NCBI GenBank assembly: GCA_964420065.1 | Contig: CAYQQK010000002.1 | Span: 62,001 to 126,000 of the forward strand | DNA length: 64,000 bases | Direction of reading: 5' to 3' | Source of the DNA: CAYQQK01 sp964420065 | GTDB taxonomy: Bacteria > Bacillota > Dethiobacteria > DTU022 | In this document: in pieces, positions 1 through 7,802 of the stretch | How the letters are laid out: each line of letters begins with the position of its first letter | How positions within the stretch are numbered: the first letter of the stretch is position 1 | The notes under the pieces: model-generated | What the model was told of the DNA's origin: nothing | Database searches by the model: none | What the model saw: the letters and a program-made list of their open reading frames with translations, nothing else | Program-made: the position numbers and the translations under genes

Positions 1-791
1 AAAAAAAAGGCAAAGACGGAGGCAACAATGCCCACCGAGGCCACCAGCAGGGGCAGGAGCGCTCCCGGCACTCCGTAAACGAGCACCCCCACGGTCATGG
101 CGGCGATCATCGAACCGACATAAGACTCAAAAAGATCGGCCCCCATTCCGGCAACATCGCCGACGTTATCGCCGACGTTATCGGCGATGACCCCGGCGTT
201 GCGCGGATCATCTTCGGGGATTCCCGCTTCGACCTTTCCGACCAGGTCGGCTCCCACATCGGCGGCTTTGGTGTAGATCCCCCCCCCCACCCGGGCAAAG
301 AGAGCGATGGAGCTGGCGCCGAGGGCGTAGCCGTTGACGATCGCAGTATCACCGATGAGGATGTAGAGAAACCCAAGGCCGAAAAGGCCCAAACCGGCCA
401 CCATCATCCCCATCACCGTGCCGCTGGAAAAGGCCAGGTCCAGCGCCCGGCCGACCCCATGGCGCGCAGCCTGGGCGGTGCGCACGTTGGCCGCGGTCGC
501 CACCTTCATTCCAAAATAGCCCGTGGCCGCTGAAAAAAATGCGCCGATGACAAAACAAAACGCGGTCAGAGGATTGATCGCCAGGCCGAGAACCACCGCC
601 AGCACGATCACGAATAAGGCCAGATAAGTATACTCGCGTTTTAAGAAAGCCATAGCGCCTTCATGAATCGCCGCGGCAATCTCTTGCATTTTTGACGTCC
701 CCGGGTCGGCCTGCTTGACCCGCAGCCAGATCGCCGCTGCGAAAAATAGACCTCCCAGAGCACACAAGGGTGCTGCATAAAAAAGATTCAT
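1..791 (-). CDS. hppA: Membrane-bound pyrophosphatase (ion-pumping PPase), N-terminal part
   Basis: Codes for the first 263 residues of an H+/Na+-translocating inorganic pyrophosphatase, an integral membrane pump that couples PPi hydrolysis to ion export. The gene continues off the left edge. Seen: several hydrophobic helices and, at about residues 177-230, the family's pyrophosphate-binding core with the motifs DVGADLVGK, EDDPRNAGVIADNVGDNVGD and GADLFESYVG, all intact. The ATG at 791 follows GGGAGG at about 10 nt. The residues that separate K+-dependent Na+ pumps from K+-independent H+ pumps lie in the missing C-terminal part, so ion type cannot be decided here. It lies 110 bp downstream of purF, on the same strand. 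Such pumps are typical of energy-limited anaerobes. Confidence 0.96.
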   Translation of the reverse strand, partial: MNLFYAAPLCALGGLFFAAAIWLRVKQADPGTSKMQEIAAAIHEGAMAFLKREYTYLALFVIVLAVVLGLAINPLTAFCFVIGAFFSAATGYFGMKVATAANVRTAQAARHGVGRALDLAFSSGTVMGMMVAGLGLFGLGFLYILIGDTAIVNGYALGASSIALFARVGGGIYTKAADVGADLVGKVEAGIPEDDPRNAGVIADNVGDNVGDVAGMGADLFESYVGSMIAAMTVGVLVYGVPGALLPLLVASVGIVASVFAFF

Positions 792-901
792 AACCGCTCG
801 AACCTCCCAAAAGTAAACTGATACCGTTCTTGCAAGATCAACCCAAGCCTCATTCGCCGGACAAAAACTTGTATGCGCCGCTTTTAGAACGGAACCGTCG
901 C

Positions 902-2299
902 CTAGCGGCACGGGTAGCGCCCGGTGAAACAGGCCAGGCAAAGCCCGCCGGCCGGAAACCCGGCGGCCTGCACCGTCGCCTCAAGGCTCAAAAAACCGAC
1001 CGAATCGGCCCCCAGTTCGCGCGCCAGTTCCGCCGGCGTGCGCCCGCGGGCGGCCAGCCCGTCCAGTTCGGGGGTGTCGATACCGTAACGGCAGGGGGCA
1101 ATCACCGGCGGTGAGCTGACCCGCAGGTGCACCTCCCGTGCTCCGGCCCGACGCATCACCTGAACCAGCTTGCGGCTGGTAGTGCCCTTGATCAGGGAAT
1201 CGTCCACCAGGACCACCCGCTTGCCGGCCACCACTTTTTGCACCGCATTCAACTTCAAATCCACCCCCATTTCCCGCAATTCCGGAGTGGGTTCGAGAAA
1301 AGTTCGTCCGATGTAACGATTCTTGACCAGGGCCAGTTCGTACGGCAAACCGGCCGCGGCGGCGTAACCGGAAGCGGCGGGGATGCTCGAATCGGGCACC
1401 CCCGAAACCAGGTCGGCCGCGGCCGGCTGTTCCCGGGCCAGGCGCCGGCCCAATTCCCGTCGTACCTGATAGACGCTGCGCCCTTCAAGCAAACTGTCCG
1501 GTCGGGCAAAGTAAACATATTCGAAAACACACAGAGCCGGCGCGGGCAAGGGCGCCACGAATTGCGAACGGAGCCCGGCGGCATCCAGCGCGAGCATCTC
1601 CCCGGGCTTGATTTCCCGTAAAAATCGGGCCCCGATGGTATCGAGGGCGCAAGTTTCCGAGGCGATGAAATAGCCGCATTCGCCCAGCGCGCCCAGGACC
1701 AGGGGGCGAAAACCAAAACAATCGCGCAACGCTACCAGCCGCCGGCCGTCGGTCAGAACAAAAGCGTAGGCGCCGTGCAGGCCGGGCGCTACCGCAGCCA
1801 GCGCCTCCTCCAGATCCACCCGCCCCTGCCGGGCTACCAGGTGGGCGAGCAGTTCGCTGTCGGTTGCAGTCTGAAATATGGCGCCGTCTTCTTCCAGCTC
1901 TTCCCGCAAGGCAGGCCCGTTCAAAAGAGCCCCGTTGTGCCCGATCGCCAGTTCCCCGCCGCTATATTTCAAGATCAGCGGCTGAACATACTCGGGGCGA
2001 CATTTCTCCCGGGCATAGGCATAGCGGACATGACCGATCGCAACCGGCCCGTCCGGGTTGATCCCTTTGAGCGCGTCCGGGTCGGGAAAAACTTCCGCCA
2101 CCAGGCCCAGGCCGCGCCGGTGCCACAGCGTTCGCCCGCTCCCGCCGCCGACGACCAGGCCGGCACTTTCCTGTCCCCGGTGTTGCAGGGCGGAAAGGGC
2201 AAAAGAACAGAGGTAGGCCAGGGGCAACCCGCTCCCCCAACCCCCGCAAACGCCGCAGGCTTCGTTGAAAACGTCTCTCGCTCCCGGTCCATGTTGCAT
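902..2299 (-). CDS. purF: Amidophosphoribosyltransferase (glutamine PRPP amidotransferase)
   Basis: First committed step of purine synthesis: transfers glutamine amide nitrogen to PRPP to give phosphoribosylamine. Seen: a short propeptide ending at ACGVCGG, where Cys15 should become the N-terminal nucleophile after cleavage; QHRGQESAG of the Ntn glutaminase domain; and the PRPP loop VVLVDDSLIKGTTSRK at about residues 362-377. Cysteines in contexts matching the iron-sulfur ligands of the Bacillus-type enzyme are present (ALCVFEYVYF, APCRYGID and CLACFTG), so this is the [4Fe-4S], propeptide-bearing class. 465 residues is normal. The start lies 4 nt after the purL stop, so the two are co-transcribed and probably translationally coupled. 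Confidence 0.96.
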   Translation of the reverse strand: MQHGPGARDVFNEACGVCGGWGSGLPLAYLCSFALSALQHRGQESAGLVVGGGSGRTLWHRRGLGLVAEVFPDPDALKGINPDGPVAIGHVRYAYAREKCRPEYVQPLILKYSGGELAIGHNGALLNGPALREELEEDGAIFQTATDSELLAHLVARQGRVDLEEALAAVAPGLHGAYAFVLTDGRRLVALRDCFGFRPLVLGALGECGYFIASETCALDTIGARFLREIKPGEMLALDAAGLRSQFVAPLPAPALCVFEYVYFARPDSLLEGRSVYQVRRELGRRLAREQPAAADLVSGVPDSSIPAASGYAAAAGLPYELALVKNRYIGRTFLEPTPELREMGVDLKLNAVQKVVAGKRVVLVDDSLIKGTTSRKLVQVMRRAGAREVHLRVSSPPVIAPCRYGIDTPELDGLAARGRTPAELARELGADSVGFLSLEATVQAAGFPAGGLCLACFTGRYPCR

Positions 2300-2303
2300 C
2301 CCG

Positions 2304-4514
2304 CTACTTTTTCTCCATCAACGCCGGGAGGGCCTCCCGGTAGAGGCGATCCATTGTCGCTACACCGACCCGCAACAGCGGACAGCCCCCGGCCGAAACG
2401 ACCAGAGCGTCCCCGCCGACCTCCCCCAGCTCTACCACGGGCACCGCCGCCTCCCGGGCCAGGACAAGAAACGGTTTCAGTGCAGCCCGGGGCAAGGAAA
2501 CTAGCACCCGTGACGGTCCCTCGCCGAACAAGGTCAGGCGGGCCTCCTTTTCGAGCGGCAGATCAATGCGCGCCCCCACCCCGCCCGCAAGACAACTCTC
2601 GGCCAGGGCCACGGCAAGCCCCCCGTCGGAAAGATCGTGGGCCGAAGCGATCAAACCTTCCGCCGCGGCCCGGCGCAGCAAGCCCTGCAAAGCTTTTTCC
2701 AGGTCCAAATCCAGCGGGGCCGGAGTGCCGTCAACGCGGTCGTGACAGGTTTTCAGATACTCGCTCCCCCCCAAAGAAACACAACGCGCCCCGAGAAGCA
2801 GCAGCGCGTCACCGGCCCGGCGGAAAGCAACGCCGCAAGCCCGTTCCGGATCCGCCAGATAACCGACCGCCCCGATCACCGGAGTGGGATAGATCGCCTC
2901 CCCCCCCGTCTCGTTGTAAAAACTGACGTTGCCCCCAACTACCGGGACCTCAAGCGCCCGGCAAGCTGCGGCGATCCCCTCCACGGCCTGCCGGAATTGC
3001 CGGAAAACCTCCGGATTTTCCGGACTGCCGAAGTTAAGACCATCGGTAATCCCGAGCGGCTCCGCGCCGGTACAGGCCAGGTTGCGGGTCGCTTCGGCCA
3101 CGGCAAGCATTCCTCCCAAATAGGGATCCAGGAAAACCTGGCGCCCGTTCCCGTCTATCGTTACCGCCAGCGCCCCCCCCGTCTCCTGCAGCCGCACCAG
3201 CGCCGCGTCTCCTCCCGGGCCCTGTAGCACCCGTCCCCCGTCGGCATAATGGTAGCGGCGCCAGGCCCATTCCTTGGAAGCGGCATTGAGAGAACCCAAC
3301 ACCATGCAGAAAGCCTGCTCCAGGTCCGGTCCGGGAGGCAATAGCCCCGGGTCACCGGCGGTTCGGTTTTCGGGGGCGGCGGATTCCAAGTCTTGCCGGC
3401 AAAACGCCGCCGGTCCACCGGCCACGCCGGCCGCGGACACCGCGGCCACTGCGGCTCCCCGGTACTTCACCCGTACGATACCGTCCCCGGTGACCGTACC
3501 CAGCACCGCCAGCGGCACGCCCCAGCGGTTGAAAATTTCTTCCGTCGCCGTTATATTTTCCGGGGTCACGATCAAAAGCATCCGCTCTTGCGATTCCGAA
3601 AGCAAGATCTCGAACGGCTGCAGCCCTTCTTCCCGCAAGGGCACCCGGTCCAAATCGATCTCCATCCCCGTTCCGGCCCGGGCGGCCGTCTCGGTTGTGG
3701 CGCAAGCCAGGCCGGCCCCGCCCAGATCCTGCATCCCCACCAGCAGCTCTTTTTCCGCCGCCTCAAGGCAGGCTTCCAGAAGCAGTTTGCCCAGGAACGG
3801 ATCCCCTTTTTGAACCGGCACCGCTCTTCCTTCATCTTCGACCGCCAGCGCGAGTTCTTCGGAAGCAAAGGTCACTCCGTGGATGCCGTCCCGGCCGGTC
3901 CGCGAGCCCGCCAAAAGGACCCGGTTGCCGGCACCGGCAGCGATACCCCGGACCAGCCGGGCGGCCGGCAGCAACCCCACGCCCATCGCATTGACAAGGG
4001 GATTGCCGGCATAGCAGTCTTCGAAATAGATTTCACCGGCCACGACGGGGATGCCGGTCGTATTGCCGTAACTTGCCACCCCGGCGACCACGCCGCCGAC
4101 AAGGGCCCGCCCCCGCTCGTCCTGCGGAGGACCGAAACGGAGAGAGTTCAACAAAGCCACCGGGCGAGCGCCCATGGCGACAATATCCCGGATAATGCCG
4201 CCCACCCCCGTTGCCGCCCCCTGGTACGGCTCCACCGCCGCGGGGTGGTTGTGACTTTCAACCCGGAAAGCAACCGCCCAGCCGTCGCCCAAATCCACCA
4301 CCCCGGCGTTTTCACCCGGCCCCTGAAGCACCCGGGGCCCGGCGCCGGGAAGAAGGCCTAGAACCGCACGGGAATGTTTGTAACTGCAGTGTTCCGACCA
4401 CATCACGCTGTAAATGTTCAATTCGACGTCGTTGGGATCCCGTCCGAGATCGTCCCGAATCTGTTCGTATTCGGCGGCGGTCAGGCCCAGGGCCCGCCAG
4501 TTCGGATCGTTCAC
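2304..4514 (-). CDS. purL: Phosphoribosylformylglycinamidine synthase subunit PurL
   Basis: ATP-dependent synthetase subunit converting FGAR to FGAM in purine synthesis. At 736 residues it is the small PurL form that works with separate PurQ (glutaminase) and PurS. Seen: N-terminal WSEHCSYKHSR with the catalytic His, the ESHNHPAAVEPYQGAATGVGG block, GIIRDIVAMGARP, and the second AIRS-like half with LGGSEYL and SAHDLSDGGLAVALAE. Neither purS nor purQ lies beside it; the gene upstream is purE (72 bp gap) and downstream purF. The partners must be encoded elsewhere, an unusual splitting of the common purEKBCSQLFMNHD arrangement. Confidence 0.96.
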   Translation of the reverse strand: MNDPNWRALGLTAAEYEQIRDDLGRDPNDVELNIYSVMWSEHCSYKHSRAVLGLLPGAGPRVLQGPGENAGVVDLGDGWAVAFRVESHNHPAAVEPYQGAATGVGGIIRDIVAMGARPVALLNSLRFGPPQDERGRALVGGVVAGVASYGNTTGIPVVAGEIYFEDCYAGNPLVNAMGVGLLPAARLVRGIAAGAGNRVLLAGSRTGRDGIHGVTFASEELALAVEDEGRAVPVQKGDPFLGKLLLEACLEAAEKELLVGMQDLGGAGLACATTETAARAGTGMEIDLDRVPLREEGLQPFEILLSESQERMLLIVTPENITATEEIFNRWGVPLAVLGTVTGDGIVRVKYRGAAVAAVSAAGVAGGPAAFCRQDLESAAPENRTAGDPGLLPPGPDLEQAFCMVLGSLNAASKEWAWRRYHYADGGRVLQGPGGDAALVRLQETGGALAVTIDGNGRQVFLDPYLGGMLAVAEATRNLACTGAEPLGITDGLNFGSPENPEVFRQFRQAVEGIAAACRALEVPVVGGNVSFYNETGGEAIYPTPVIGAVGYLADPERACGVAFRRAGDALLLLGARCVSLGGSEYLKTCHDRVDGTPAPLDLDLEKALQGLLRRAAAEGLIASAHDLSDGGLAVALAESCLAGGVGARIDLPLEKEARLTLFGEGPSRVLVSLPRAALKPFLVLAREAAVPVVELGEVGGDALVVSAGGCPLLRVGVATMDRLYREALPALMEKK

Positions 4515-4585
4515 TTGTAACCACCTCCCGGAATCCCTCTCCCATGGAGTGGACCCCTTGAAAATTGCGGTACAAACTATTTGGA

Positions 4586-5092
4586 TTAACTGTCTGTTTC
4601 TTTGTTCCCATCCGCCGCGGCCAGTCTCCGGCGGTAAGAGTTTAACTGCCGCCGTAAATTTTCATCTTGCAGAGCCAGGATCTCCAGGGCCAGCAAAGCA
4701 GCATTGGCGGCGCCGTTAATCGAAACGGTGGCCACGGGGATGCCCCGCGGCATTTGCACGATCGAGTAGAGCGAGTCCAGCCCGCCCAGGTGGGGCGTCG
4801 TCACCGGAACGCCGATCACGGGCAGAATCGTGCGGGCGGCGATCACCCCCGGCAGGTGGGCCGCACCCCCGGCTCCGGCAATGATCACCCGCAGGCCGTT
4901 TTCCGCCGCCCCCCGCGCATACCGGTCCACCTTTTCCGGTTGCCGGTGCGCGCTGGCGATCAGCAGCTCGAAACCGACCCCGAATTCCTCGAGCAACTGC
5001 ACCGCCCCGTTCATCACCGGTAAATCAGAACGGCTGCCCATGACGATACCGACCACCGGTTTTTCCAATGTCATCCCTCCACCGGGGTTCAA
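4586..5092 (-). CDS. purE: N5-carboxyaminoimidazole ribonucleotide mutase
   Basis: Rearranges N5-CAIR to CAIR in purine synthesis. Seen: GIVMGSRSDLPVM at the N-terminus, the active-site stretch SAHRQPEK, and AGAGGAAHLPGVIA. The usual SAHRTP is SAHRQP here, a mild substitution. Start is uncertain: the longest frame opens with TTG at 5092; an ATG at 5074 sits only 1 nt after GGAGGG; a TTG at 5068 has that GGAGGG at a good 6-nt distance and may be the true start. No purK is visible nearby. It lies between the purine permease and purL on the same strand, consistent with one purine transcription unit. Confidence 0.93.
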   Translation of the reverse strand: MNPGGGMTLEKPVVGIVMGSRSDLPVMNGAVQLLEEFGVGFELLIASAHRQPEKVDRYARGAAENGLRVIIAGAGGAAHLPGVIAARTILPVIGVPVTTPHLGGLDSLYSIVQMPRGIPVATVSINGAANAALLALEILALQDENLRRQLNSYRRRLAAADGNKETDS

Positions 5093-5150
5093 GTTTCGTT
5101 TGGCCCTTCACCAAAATAACAGCTCCACAACCATACCGGAACTGTTTAAA

Positions 5151-6443
5151 CTAGCCTGTAAAAAAGAAGTGGATCAAGGAAATTGCCGCGAGCAGGTAGA
5201 CCAGCCAGTGCACCTCTTTAGCTCGCCCGGCAACCACTTTGACAATCGGGTAGGAAATAAAGCCGAAAGCGATGCCGTCGGCGATGCTGTAGGCGAGCGG
5301 CATCGTGACCATCGTTAAAAAGGCGGGCAGTGCTTCGGTAAAATCGTCAAAATTGATTTTCATGACCGCACCGATCATGAGCACCCCGACCACGACCAGG
5401 GCCGGCGCGGTAGCTTCCGACGGAACCAGGCCGGCCAGCGGCGCCAGGAAAAGCGCCAGAAAAAACAGGATTCCGGTCACAATCGAAGTGAGCCCGGTGC
5501 GGCCGCCCTCCGTGATTCCGGCAGTGCTTTCCACATAGGTTGTGACGGTGCTTGTCCCCAAAAGGGACCCGCCCACGGTGCCGATCGCGTCGGCCAACAT
5601 CGCATTTCGCACTTTCGGCAACCGTCCCTGTTTATCCAGGAAACCGGCCCGCGCCCCGGCGCCCATGAGCGTGCCCATGGTATCAAACACATCCACAAAA
5701 ACAAACGAGAAGATCACAAAGAATGGTATGCTCAGGGCGGCTCGCAGATCAAGTTGTAAAAAAACCGGCGCCAGTCCGGCCGGGGCCCCGAAAATATCCC
5801 CAAGCCCGGAGGGCAGATCCCGGATCCCCATCAAAAAACTGACCACGGTCGTGAGCAGGATGCCGATCAAAATGGCCCCTTTGACCTTGCGGGCCATGAG
5901 CACGGCGATGATCAAGATTCCGATCAGGGTCAGCAGCGGCCCGGGATCGGTCAAATGACCGAGGGTAATCTGGGTCGCTTCATCGGCGACAATGATTCCA
6001 CCGCCCTGGAGGCCGATATAAGCGATAAAAAGGCCAATCCCGGCCGATACCGCCCGTTTCAAGGTCGTCGGCACGGCGGCATCGATATGTTCGATAAACC
6101 CGGTCACGGCCAGGATGACGAAGACCACCCCGGAGATGAAAACCGCTCCCAGAGCCGCCCGCCAGCCGTATTTGCCGGCGACAACGAAGGCGAAAAAGGC
6201 GTTCAGGCCCATGCCGCTGGCCAGGGCGAAGGGGTAGTTGGTCAAAAGACCCATCAAAATAGTAGTCAACCCTGCGGCCAGGATCGTGGCGGTCATGACC
6301 GCACCCTGGTCCATACCGGCCTTACCAAGGATATCGGGATTAACAAAAATGATGTAGGCCATGGTCATGAAGGTCGTTATCCCGGCTACGACCTCGGTGC
6401 GGACAGAGGTCCGGTGTTCTTTCAGTTGAAAAAATTTTTCCAC
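5151..6443 (-). CDS. Adenine/guanine/hypoxanthine permease, AzgA/PbuG family
   Basis: Multi-pass membrane purine transporter of the AzgA/PbuG branch. The 430-residue length and the opening MEKFFQLKEHRTSVRTEV, leading into a first helix with AGITTFMTMAYIIFVNP, are characteristic; further family blocks are ASGMGLNAFFAF, GIGLFIAYIGLQ, FSFVFVDVFDTMGTLMG and GTSTVTTYVESTAGI. The GTG start at 6443 is preceded by AAGGAGG at 7 nt. It is followed after 58 bp by purE, so salvage uptake and de novo synthesis are likely co-regulated. I looked for a purine riboswitch in the 500-bp leader and did not recognise one. Substrate preference among adenine, guanine and hypoxanthine cannot be read from sequence. 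Confidence 0.93.
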   Translation of the reverse strand: MEKFFQLKEHRTSVRTEVVAGITTFMTMAYIIFVNPDILGKAGMDQGAVMTATILAAGLTTILMGLLTNYPFALASGMGLNAFFAFVVAGKYGWRAALGAVFISGVVFVILAVTGFIEHIDAAVPTTLKRAVSAGIGLFIAYIGLQGGGIIVADEATQITLGHLTDPGPLLTLIGILIIAVLMARKVKGAILIGILLTTVVSFLMGIRDLPSGLGDIFGAPAGLAPVFLQLDLRAALSIPFFVIFSFVFVDVFDTMGTLMGAGARAGFLDKQGRLPKVRNAMLADAIGTVGGSLLGTSTVTTYVESTAGITEGGRTGLTSIVTGILFFLALFLAPLAGLVPSEATAPALVVVGVLMIGAVMKINFDDFTEALPAFLTMVTMPLAYSIADGIAFGFISYPIVKVVAGRAKEVHWLVYLLAAISLIHFFFTG

Positions 6444-6543
6444 GCTAAAACCTCCTTTTCCTTGCTGGATCTTACCTATCCTTAGAATACCCGATTATTT
6501 TTTTCTGTTGAGCCGTTCGCCACCCTTTGCGGGCTGCAGTTTT

Positions 6544-6596
6544 AAAGCCCGGGCCGGGCAGGCTGCACCGGTGCAACCCTCCCGCCTGGGCTTTTT
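6544..6596. terminator. Long GC-rich hairpin in the 499-bp leader of the purine permease
   Basis: Between the permease start (6443) and the Lgt-like gene stop (6943) there is no convincing gene. The main structure is a long interrupted hairpin: outer arms AAAGCCC and GGGCTTT, inner arms TGCACCGGTGCA. On the plus strand it ends in a run of five Ts; on the minus strand only three Ts follow. It may terminate transcription coming from the Lgt-like gene or act as an attenuator ahead of the purine operon. No known riboswitch consensus was recognised. Confidence 0.5.
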
Positions 6597-6942
6597 ATCC
6601 CCGGTCCGGCCCCGGGAGGTATAACCCCTTTCCGCGACCGGTAGCGCCCGGCCCTCTCTTTTTTTACGGGCTACGGTATTTTTCGCCATACCTGCGGGGA
6701 ATCCTGCAGCAGAACGCAAAATACCGCGCCTGCCGCCCGGGCCCAGGGACCGCTCGGGGACCGATCCCGCCCCCTTCGACCGGCAAGCGGATGCATTGAT
6801 GCCTTATCTCCCATTTTCCTCTTCAAATAGATATTGTGCCGCCGCCTTGATCGCGGAACAAATAAACCGTCGGAAGAATGCTAACCGCCAACAGCAAAGC
6901 GTAATTTAGGGCAACGTTGTCCTTGGATCGCTTTCAGAGGCG

Positions 6943-7797
6943 TCACGTGTCCTTTACGGGACTGCCCTGTTCCGGTTTTCGCTCCAACCGGATCAAGCAG
7001 AATACCGCGATCAGGATCAACCCCAGGTACAACCCCGGATAGAAATAGTGAACCACCCCCGGGGCATAGGTCAGGCTGCGCAGCGGCAGGACGGCCAGGC
7101 GCAGCACCGAAAACCAGATGCTGTAAAGCAGGAAGGTGGTGCCGGGGGCCAACCGGCGCCGGAAATAGAGCCATTGGAGCGGAATTAACCCGATCAGCGC
7201 CAGGACCAACTCGAAAAGCTGCGTCGGGTAAAGGTTAACGGTGGCATTATTTTTCGCCAGCCGGGCCAAAATACCGCCGAAAAGCACCTGTGCGCTTTCC
7301 GGAAGTGGAAATTCCAGGCCCCACCGCGAATGGGTGGCCTTGCCGGCACAACACCCATTGAGAAAACAGCCCACCCGGGCCAGGGCAAAGGCCAGCCCCC
7401 CGGGCAGAACCAGCGCGTCCAGGAGCGGCCGGACGACGGTAGGAATGGGAGCGGCGGCAATGCGGCGAGCACGATAGCGGCCCCAGATCAGCAGTACGCC
7501 CAACAGACCGAAAATGCCCCCATAAAGGGAGAGGCCGGCCAGGCGCAGGGTATAAAGATGCAATGAACCGCCGTAGACAGCCGGGTTGATCACGAAATTG
7601 AGGAGCCTGGCCCCGACAAGAAATCCTGCGGCCATGCCGGCAAGCAACCCCAGGGCGCACCGGGCCGGCAGCCCTTCCCTTTTGAGCAAGGGAAGGGCCA
7701 CCGCTGCGCCCGTCAGTGCACCCAGCAGGGCAAACAGGTTGTAGGCCCGGAGCTGCCCGACCAGGCCAAAGAACTGAAAGGTCAATTCCGGCCGCAT
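6943..7797 (-). CDS. Prolipoprotein diacylglyceryl transferase-like membrane protein
   Basis: A 284-residue membrane protein of the Lgt family, which transfers diacylglyceryl from phosphatidylglycerol to the lipobox cysteine of prolipoproteins. Seen: about seven hydrophobic helices, a central ARVGCFLNGCCAG block at the position of the Lgt signature, and LYPTQLFE. Housekeeping Lgt usually reads GRIGNFxN at the signature; this one belongs to the Cys-rich GCFxNGCCxG variant, whose activity I cannot assure. The ATG at 7797 is 5 nt beyond the stop of the upstream lipoprotein gene, so the two form an operon and the lipoprotein is an obvious candidate substrate. The alternative is a paralogue with a different lipid-transfer role. 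Confidence 0.8.
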   Translation of the reverse strand: MRPELTFQFFGLVGQLRAYNLFALLGALTGAAVALPLLKREGLPARCALGLLAGMAAGFLVGARLLNFVINPAVYGGSLHLYTLRLAGLSLYGGIFGLLGVLLIWGRYRARRIAAAPIPTVVRPLLDALVLPGGLAFALARVGCFLNGCCAGKATHSRWGLEFPLPESAQVLFGGILARLAKNNATVNLYPTQLFELVLALIGLIPLQWLYFRRRLAPGTTFLLYSIWFSVLRLAVLPLRSLTYAPGVVHYFYPGLYLGLILIAVFCLIRLERKPEQGSPVKDT

Positions 7798-7802
7798 CTT
7801 AC

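Noticed and set aside
6495..6719. 74-residue minus-strand frame, very rich in Arg and Lys
   Set aside because: No ribosome site, lies over the hairpin, and composition is that of random GC-rich translation.
6444..6942. Purine riboswitch ahead of the permease
   Set aside because: The conserved junction and loop bases of the purine riboswitch were not found on the minus strand.
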